Source of the DNA: Chloroflexi bacterium UBA6077
GTDB taxonomy: Bacteria; Chloroflexota; UBA6077
Assembly (NCBI GenBank): GCA_002436065.1
Contig: DIXP01000021.1
Span: forward strand, 62,001-126,000
Length of the DNA: 64,000 nucleotides
Direction: 5' to 3'
Shown: positions 59,460 through 64,000 of the stretch, in pieces
Position numbering within the stretch: position 1 is the stretch's first letter
How the letters are laid out: every line of letters starts with the position of its first letter
Notes under the pieces: generated by a model
The model's input: the letters and a program-made list of their open reading frames with translations, nothing else
What the model was told of the DNA's origin: nothing
Databases searched by the model: none
Made by a program: the position numbers and the translations under genes

Positions 59460-60707
59460 ATGATCCGAGGTGACCAGGTGCGGAGGAATAGAACGGCTAC
59501 GAAATCCTGCTGGCCAGGGATCACGACTGTCGTCCTGCTGGCGATCACGGGGTTAATCGGCATTGCCTGCAGCGGGACCCCGGCTGCAACGGTCGGATCG
59601 GCGGGAACGGCTTTGACCCCGACCGTTGCAGCCGAGACGACATCCCCACCTATAGGTGCAGAAACGCCGGTTGAGACATCCACGGCCGGCAACCCATCCA
59701 CAGCGGCCACGCGCCCCTCGCCGTCTCCTCCGACCCCTGGGACCTCCGACGCCGTGCTCGGCTTCCTTTCCGGTCGAGTGGTCTCTATAGCTCCCGACCA
59801 CATCGTAGTAGGAACGGCTGACAAGGGCGACGTAGTGCTCTACCCCGCGCACTACAGGATCTGGGACGACCTGTGGGTCAAGGAGATACCCACGGAGGTC
59901 GGCGATACGGTAACGGCTTCCGACGCCGCGTTCGGCGGCCCGCAGCTCTATGTGAACCTCGTCAACCTGATCGGGTCCATCTCGAACGTCAGGTGGGAAG
60001 CGGACACGGTGCAGTTCGAGATGAACTACGAGATCAGGTACACGGGCCAGAGGAGCACGGATACTATCAAGGTGGACGGGCGAGCCCTTGTGAGCGGCTC
60101 CGGGCCGCGGGAGGGCCAGCGGGGCCAGGTGGTAGGCCGCAGACTGCAGGACGGCTCCGTGCTGGCAGTGACGGTGTTCTACGTCGATGCGGACGCGACT
60201 CGGGAAGCCGGCCCGACTCCAACCAGGCCCCCGACCGCGGTGCCGGAATCCACGGCAGGAGCGCCTCAGCCCGAGACAGCCCTGTCGATGCCAGACGCAT
60301 GGACGAAGGCGAGGGCGGAACTGCCGTCCTCTGTGCAGGTCTACAGGCCTGCCTTCATGCCGGAGCGGTTCGGCCCCGCCACCCTGGAGGAAGTCCAGAA
60401 CGACACCCAATACGGGCCGAGGTGCACCATAGTCTACCGCACCGGAGATGAGCTAGTCGCGTTTATCCTGGGGATGGGGAAGGGCGCGCTCGGGAACTCG
60501 CCTCCGCCGGATGTCATAGAGCCCATTACTGTTCTCGGCGCCGGTGGCCAGCTGTCGACGACTGCAACGACCGCTACTAGAAGCCGGCTCGGTCTAGAGG
60601 TCGCTTGGCAGGAGCAAGGTCGGAGCTACCAGATCAAGGCGTCCTCTAACCATATGACGAAGGATGAGCTGCTCCGCATCGTTGCTGCCCTGACAGCGGT
60701 GAAGTAG
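59460..60707 (+). CDS. Lipoprotein with DUF4367-like C-terminal domain
   Basis: 415 residues. The signal peptide (TVVLLAITGLIGIAC) carries an IGIAC lipobox; a Thr/Pro linker follows. The middle (~100-245) is a beta-rich region resembling DUF5666-type repeats (FLSGRVVSIAPDHIVVGTAD; KVDGRALVSGSGPREGQRGQ). The C-terminal ~135 residues (LPSSVQVYRPAFMPERFGPA; CTIVYRTGDELVAFILGMGK; SSNHMTKDELLRI) match the genes at 34542 and 37649. ATG 59460 or GTG 59478. Confidence 0.72.
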   Translation: MIRGDQVRRNRTATKSCWPGITTVVLLAITGLIGIACSGTPAATVGSAGTALTPTVAAETTSPPIGAETPVETSTAGNPSTAATRPSPSPPTPGTSDAVLGFLSGRVVSIAPDHIVVGTADKGDVVLYPAHYRIWDDLWVKEIPTEVGDTVTASDAAFGGPQLYVNLVNLIGSISNVRWEADTVQFEMNYEIRYTGQRSTDTIKVDGRALVSGSGPREGQRGQVVGRRLQDGSVLAVTVFYVDADATREAGPTPTRPPTAVPESTAGAPQPETALSMPDAWTKARAELPSSVQVYRPAFMPERFGPATLEEVQNDTQYGPRCTIVYRTGDELVAFILGMGKGALGNSPPPDVIEPITVLGAGGQLSTTATTATRSRLGLEVAWQEQGRSYQIKASSNHMTKDELLRIVAALTAVK

Positions 60708-60748
60708 TGGATCGCCGGAATCGCTGCGACTCAGCCAGAGGTGTTACC

Positions 60749-60970
60749 GTGGAGGAGGGAGAGGTCTCGGTAGGGGTCTTCGAGTCGGAGACCGAGGCGC
60801 TGATGTGGGCCGAAGCTCTTCGTAACGAGGGGATCCCCAGCGTCCTCGTCCCCCTGGCGGCGGGGGCGTCCGCCTGGGGCGCCTCGGTGTGGAGACTCTT
60901 TCAAGTACGCGTCCGGGCCGGCGGCGCCGAGCGTGCGAGGACGATCCTACAGGGGCTGAGGTGGCGATAA
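60749..60970 (+). CDS. DUF2007-like small protein
   Basis: About 73 residues: GEVSVGVFESETEALMWAEA, NEGIPSVLVP, QVRVRAGGAERARTILQG, i.e. the strand-helix-strand pattern of DUF2007 ('putative signal transducing') proteins. GTG 60749 has AGAGG upstream and fits the family length; GTG 60707, which overlaps the previous stop, is also open. Confidence 0.6.
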   Translation: MEEGEVSVGVFESETEALMWAEALRNEGIPSVLVPLAAGASAWGASVWRLFQVRVRAGGAERARTILQGLRWR

Positions 60971-61041
60971 GCCTGGCTCCCAACAACCAATTCAAGCAGT
61001 CCACTATGGGCGAAGACCGCCAACAAACAGGAGGATAGGAT

Positions 61042-61827
61042 ATGGAAAGCTCCTTGCCGGCAAAGGCGCCGAGCCGATTGTGGAGCTTCGTTCCCCTGCT
61101 GGCCGCGCTGCTGGCCGGCGCCTGGCTGCTGGCTACCCGCTTTCTGCGTGGGTACGCAGCAGACACGCTGACGGGGCTCCAGTGGGACGTTTTCGCCTGG
61201 CTCGTACTGCCTGCCTTCGTCTGGGCGATGGGTCTATCCGTGGTCCACCTTCTACGTGTTTCCGCCTCTGCGCGCCCGCTGTCTGTTCTGCCACTGGCGG
61301 TCTGCCTGCTGGCCGGTGCTCTCTACGTGGCCCCCGCGCCGACTATCGACGACGTGGACTTCCAGCGCCACTACGCGACCCGGATGGAGGTGGTAGGGCG
61401 GATCGAGTCGGGTGAGCTGTGGAACGGGTCGCCCTCCAACCAACTGGTTTCCCTGCCCTGGCCGGAGTATCCCACCTCCGTCTCGGACGGCGGCGGCTGG
61501 CGCGACGTCACCGTGTACCGGGAGGAGGGCGCGCTCCACGTGGTGTTCCATCCTGTGACGGGCGGGCTGTTCGACTGGACGGGACTGGTGTACCGCTCCG
61601 ACGGCAGTCCTCCCGTCTTCCCCGACAGGGTGATGCCGAATGCCCTCTCCAGCGAGCGACTGGACGAACACTGGCACCGGGTCCTCTACGCAGGACCGAC
61701 GGTGGGCGGCTGGGTGTTGTTGCTGGTGACGACTGCCCTCTTGACCCTGGCCACCGGGGTGGTGCTGGTGCCCCTGGCGCTGGGGCTGCACCACCTTGCC
61801 CACCGGAGCGAGGCAGTTCCCCAGTGA
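61042..61827 (+). CDS. Hypothetical membrane protein
   Basis: 261 residues with three N-terminal TM helices (LLAALLAGAWLLATRFLRG; FAWLVLPAFVWAMGLSVVHL; VLPLAVCLLAGALYVAP), a ~110-residue extracytoplasmic domain (FQRHYATRMEVVGRIESGEL; WRDVTVYREEGALHVVFHPV) and a C-terminal TM (WVLLLVTTALLTLATGVVLV). AGGAGG precedes ATG 61042. Not recognised. Confidence 0.65.
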   Translation: MESSLPAKAPSRLWSFVPLLAALLAGAWLLATRFLRGYAADTLTGLQWDVFAWLVLPAFVWAMGLSVVHLLRVSASARPLSVLPLAVCLLAGALYVAPAPTIDDVDFQRHYATRMEVVGRIESGELWNGSPSNQLVSLPWPEYPTSVSDGGGWRDVTVYREEGALHVVFHPVTGGLFDWTGLVYRSDGSPPVFPDRVMPNALSSERLDEHWHRVLYAGPTVGGWVLLLVTTALLTLATGVVLVPLALGLHHLAHRSEAVPQ

Positions 61828-61933
61828 GATGGTTCGCCGGTTTGAAGGGAGTCTGCTGCCCGCCCCGCTGCTCCGCTGCACCACCCGCGTGCGGTGCTTG
61901 GCTCGTACGATTACGCCACAAGGAGGTTGCTGC

Positions 61934-62773
61934 ATGGTTACCCAGACCATCCCGGACCGGCCCGCCCCGCGGTTTCGCGGCCGGGCCCCGTTCGTGGCTC
62001 TCGTCGCCACCTTGCTGCTGTTCGGTCCCTTCTACCTGCCCAGGGCCGTGGAAACCCTGTATCACCACGTTGCCATCGACCCCATGTCTCTGGCGGGGCT
62101 GAGCGTCGCTTTCGGCATGTACTTCCACAGCATCTTGTTCAGCCGGCCGGCCAGCTACCTGCTGGCCGGTGGGGCGGCGGTAGCCCTGCTCCTCGCCCTT
62201 CTGCTCATTGCCCGGCCCGGACGGCTGATGAGCGCTCTCCTGAGCCTGGCCCTCGTTGGTATCCTGGCCGTCCCGTGGGCCTACGGCTACCAGCCGGCCG
62301 TATCTCCAGCGCCAGGCTACCGGATGCTGGTCGTCACCCAGCCGGGGCTGCTGGAGGGTGTGACCAAGCAGGCGCAGCGCGTCGCCGAGGTGCGTCCCTG
62401 CGATTACTCCCTCCTGGGCTGGAGCGCCGACGACACCCTCCACTATCGGGAGGAGTGCAAGGGAGCAGTCCCTCAGGTGAAGGCCATTGCCCCGGCTCGT
62501 GAGGAACAGCCCCGGGTGGTGGAGAGATCGCTGCCGGACGTCAGTGCCGAGGGCAAGCTATCGGCGGCGAGCCTCGTGCGCTCACCCTCCCAGGTATATG
62601 GCCCCGACGGGCGGCTGGTGGAGAGCGCCGAAGCGGAGCGCAGCGGCATTCAGATCAAGCTGCGGGAGAGCGGCCTGGCATCGCCCTCGGGACGGTGGGT
62701 GGCCGTCGTCGCCCGCCACATCTACGGGCCGGAAGACGTGATCATCCTCTCCCAGGAGGTTGGAGGGGTATGA
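61934..62773 (+). CDS. Hypothetical membrane protein
   Basis: 279 residues. Four TM helices to ~125 (FVALVATLLLFGPFYLPRAV; LLAGGAAVALLLALLLIARP; LLSLALVGILAVPWAYG), then an exposed ~155-residue domain (LLGWSADDTLHYREECKGAV; GIQIKLRESGLASPSGRWVA). AGGAGG precedes ATG 61934. The ending resembles one beta-propeller blade (SPSGRWVAVVARH). The stop overlaps the next start. Confidence 0.65.
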   Translation: MVTQTIPDRPAPRFRGRAPFVALVATLLLFGPFYLPRAVETLYHHVAIDPMSLAGLSVAFGMYFHSILFSRPASYLLAGGAAVALLLALLLIARPGRLMSALLSLALVGILAVPWAYGYQPAVSPAPGYRMLVVTQPGLLEGVTKQAQRVAEVRPCDYSLLGWSADDTLHYREECKGAVPQVKAIAPAREEQPRVVERSLPDVSAEGKLSAASLVRSPSQVYGPDGRLVESAEAERSGIQIKLRESGLASPSGRWVAVVARHIYGPEDVIILSQEVGGV

Positions 62774-63285
62774 GAGGACGAGTTGCCGGCGGGATGTCGC
62801 GGCGCGCCCTGGCTCTGGCAGCGGTCGGCCTGATGGTGGCTGCGGCCGCCTACGCTCTGCTGAACCCCTCTGACTACTACCACCGCCCTGTGGACGTGAT
62901 GCCGGTGTTCGTGCGGGATCATCACGGAGACCCAGGGAGCTGGGTCGCCGCCCTCATCGCCCGAGAAGGCGGCCTACCCAAGAACGGCGTTGGGCTGACC
63001 CACGACGGTGCCGATGTGGGTCTCGTGCGTCCTGTCGAGGTGTATCCCGTGGCCGACTGGGAGCTACAAGGGATCTCTCTGAGGACTCCCTACGGCCTGG
63101 TGGAGGCGCTACGCCGACAGGAGTTGGTCTACGGGATCGCCGTCGAGGTCGCGGCTCGCTATGTTGACGGGGGTGCCGCTGTCTTCCGCTGGGACGCCTG
63201 GCGCTACGGCTTCAGCCTGGGACCAGTGGCCTTGGATCAGGGTGGCGGCCCCGCCGGAGACCTCGTGTTGACCTCCCTGGAGTAG
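62770..63285 (+). CDS. Hypothetical anchored exported protein
   Basis: 171 residues. ATG 62770 overlaps the preceding stop (ATGA). One TM near the N-terminus (ALALAAVGLMVAAAAYALL), remainder extracytoplasmic (ISLRTPYGLVEALRRQELVY; FRWDAWRYGFSLGPVALDQG). It forms an operon with the two genes before it. Not recognised. Confidence 0.65.
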   Translation: MRGRVAGGMSRRALALAAVGLMVAAAAYALLNPSDYYHRPVDVMPVFVRDHHGDPGSWVAALIAREGGLPKNGVGLTHDGADVGLVRPVEVYPVADWELQGISLRTPYGLVEALRRQELVYGIAVEVAARYVDGGAAVFRWDAWRYGFSLGPVALDQGGGPAGDLVLTSLE

Positions 63286-63454
63286 ATCGGTCTGCCGCAT
63301 TTGGCCACCGCCGTGCCAAAAGTAGCAGCCGACACCTCTCCTCTGGCTCTGAGTCGACGCCCGTTCGGGTTCTGCATCGCCATCTGGTGTCACACCCCTA
63401 GCCTGGTCTGCCGGTACGCTGGTGTACGACCGAAGCTCCGTCCGCATCCTCTGA

Positions 63455-63480
63455 GGGCTGCTCGGCTTTGAGAGCAGCCC
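63455..63480 (+). terminator. Hairpin before dnaN
   Basis: GGGCTGCTC (63455-63463) pairs exactly with GAGCAGCCC (63472-63480), 9 bp with an 8-nt loop, followed by GATTGATTCC. It lies 21 bases before the dnaN ribosome-binding site and may end the upstream operon or shape the dnaN leader. The 63286-63454 stretch shows nothing else. Confidence 0.6.
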
Positions 63481-63514
63481 GATTGATTCCCCAACCTGTA
63501 AGGGAGGCTTCCCC

Positions 63515-64000
63515 ATGGATTTCACCGTAGACCAGGCGAGCTTCGCTCGCGCCCTGCGCCTCGCTGGCCGCGTGGCGCCCGCGAAGTCGTCGCTACCCAT
63601 CCTTCAGTCGATCCTGCTGGAGGGTGAGTTCGGCCGGCTTACCCTCACTGCCACGGACTTGGAGCTCGGCGTCTCCACCACCCTGGCGGCGAGAGTCGAC
63701 ACCCCTGGCCGCACGGCCATCCCGGCCCGCCTGCTCGCCGACTACGTCGCCCAACTCCCGGTAGAGCCGCTGCGGCTGGTGCTGGAGGGTGCGCATAAAC
63801 GGGTCCGGGTGAGCTGCGGGCGTTTTGTGGCCAACCTCGCGGCGTCCGACCCCGAGGAGTTCCCGGCTTTCCCGCCCATCGACGAGAGCCACTCGCTCGA
63901 CCTCGACGCCAACCGTCTCAGGGATGCCCTCGAGCGCGTAATCTTCGCCGCGGCGCGGGACGACTCCCGCCCGGTTCTTACGGCGGTCCTCTTCGACTTC
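63515..64000 (+). CDS. dnaN: DNA polymerase III beta clamp, 3' end outside the window
   Basis: 162 codons visible. MDFTVDQASFARALRLAGRV, LPILQSILLEG, LTLTATDLELGVSTTL and IPARLLADYVAQLP match domain 1 of DnaN; FVANLAASDPEEFPAFPPID and LRDALERVIFAAARDDSRPV continue into domain 2. AGGGAGG is eight bases before ATG 63515. The clamp tethers polymerase to DNA. A copy on an accessory replicon would be extra to the chromosomal one. Confidence 0.93.
   Translation, partial: MDFTVDQASFARALRLAGRVAPAKSSLPILQSILLEGEFGRLTLTATDLELGVSTTLAARVDTPGRTAIPARLLADYVAQLPVEPLRLVLEGAHKRVRVSCGRFVANLAASDPEEFPAFPPIDESHSLDLDANRLRDALERVIFAAARDDSRPVLTAVLFDF

Noticed and set aside
1..64000. CRISPR arrays, tRNA or rRNA genes, intact insertion sequences
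   Set aside because: Looked for on reading through; no regular repeat-spacer pattern, cloverleaf, rRNA-like stretch or transposase frame was noticed.

Overview
The window looks like part of a large accessory replicon (integrated conjugative element, megaplasmid or chromid) from a high-GC monoderm bacterium, most likely Chloroflexota. This is inferred from four things. The conjugation machinery is of the Gram-positive type (PrgI, VirB4, VirD4, TrbL-like, NlpC/P60), with no outer-membrane core genes. The Tad pilus operon has no secretin. There is a giant membrane-anchored LysM/BTAD protein. There is also a Ycf46/Ycf35/DUF2997 cluster. No rRNA, tRNA, CRISPR array or intact insertion sequence was seen.

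Layout. (1) 1-10501, minus strand: an almost gapless conjugation operon: PEGA/beta-propeller protein, TrbL-like channel, NlpC/P60 hydrolase, VirB2-like pilin, PrgI, TraC-like protein, VirB4, CHC2-Toprim primase, a small protein, the VirD4-like coupling ATPase, and a partial gene running off the left edge. (2) 10945-16057, plus strand: the most unusual locus. A STAS-GHKL ATPase and a DUF4325-winged-helix protein are followed by a small basic protein and a four-gene ubiquitin-like module: Ubl, a CEHH metal-binding protein, a JAMM peptidase and an E1/ThiF enzyme. No E2-like gene was recognised. (3) 16168-28773, minus strand: a Tad/Flp pilus operon (CpaB, TadZ, TadA, TadB, TadC, Flp, two TadE-like and one TadG-like pseudopilin, two secreted or anchored proteins, and a LysM/degenerate FtsK-like/wHTH/BTAD protein). 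(4) 28774-32045: a divergent regulatory region with three copies of an operator-like motif, then XRE regulator, ImmA/IrrE peptidase and a DUF6545-PAP2-like membrane protein. (5) 32.0-44.5 kb: a patchy, partly decayed zone with two Wzx-like flippases, DUF4367-type lipoproteins, a stand-alone Clp N-domain, pseudogene remnants, a two-gene hypothetical operon and a duplicated ~108-bp terminator/promoter cassette. (6) 44.5-58.7 kb, mostly plus strand: DNA-metabolism and maintenance genes (UvrD-like helicase, second primase, Rad52-like annealing protein, SSB, RadC-like protein), a Ycf46-like AAA protein with altered Walker motifs, DUF1257, DUF2997 and a NrdG-like radical SAM protein, a RES/Xre toxin-antitoxin pair, and a TIM-barrel, TGT-like gene interrupted by one in-frame amber codon. 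(7) 58.8-64 kb: another DUF4367 lipoprotein with a small membrane protein, three membrane or envelope proteins, and a replicon-borne DnaN beta clamp cut by the right edge.

Together: regions 1 and 6-7 give replication, repair, maintenance and transfer; region 3 gives adhesion or mating-pair contact, probably controlled by the XRE/ImmA switch in region 4. The Ubl module in region 2 lies between the two surface-apparatus operons and is preceded by a partner-switch-like regulatory pair. It is the best candidate for an undescribed system.
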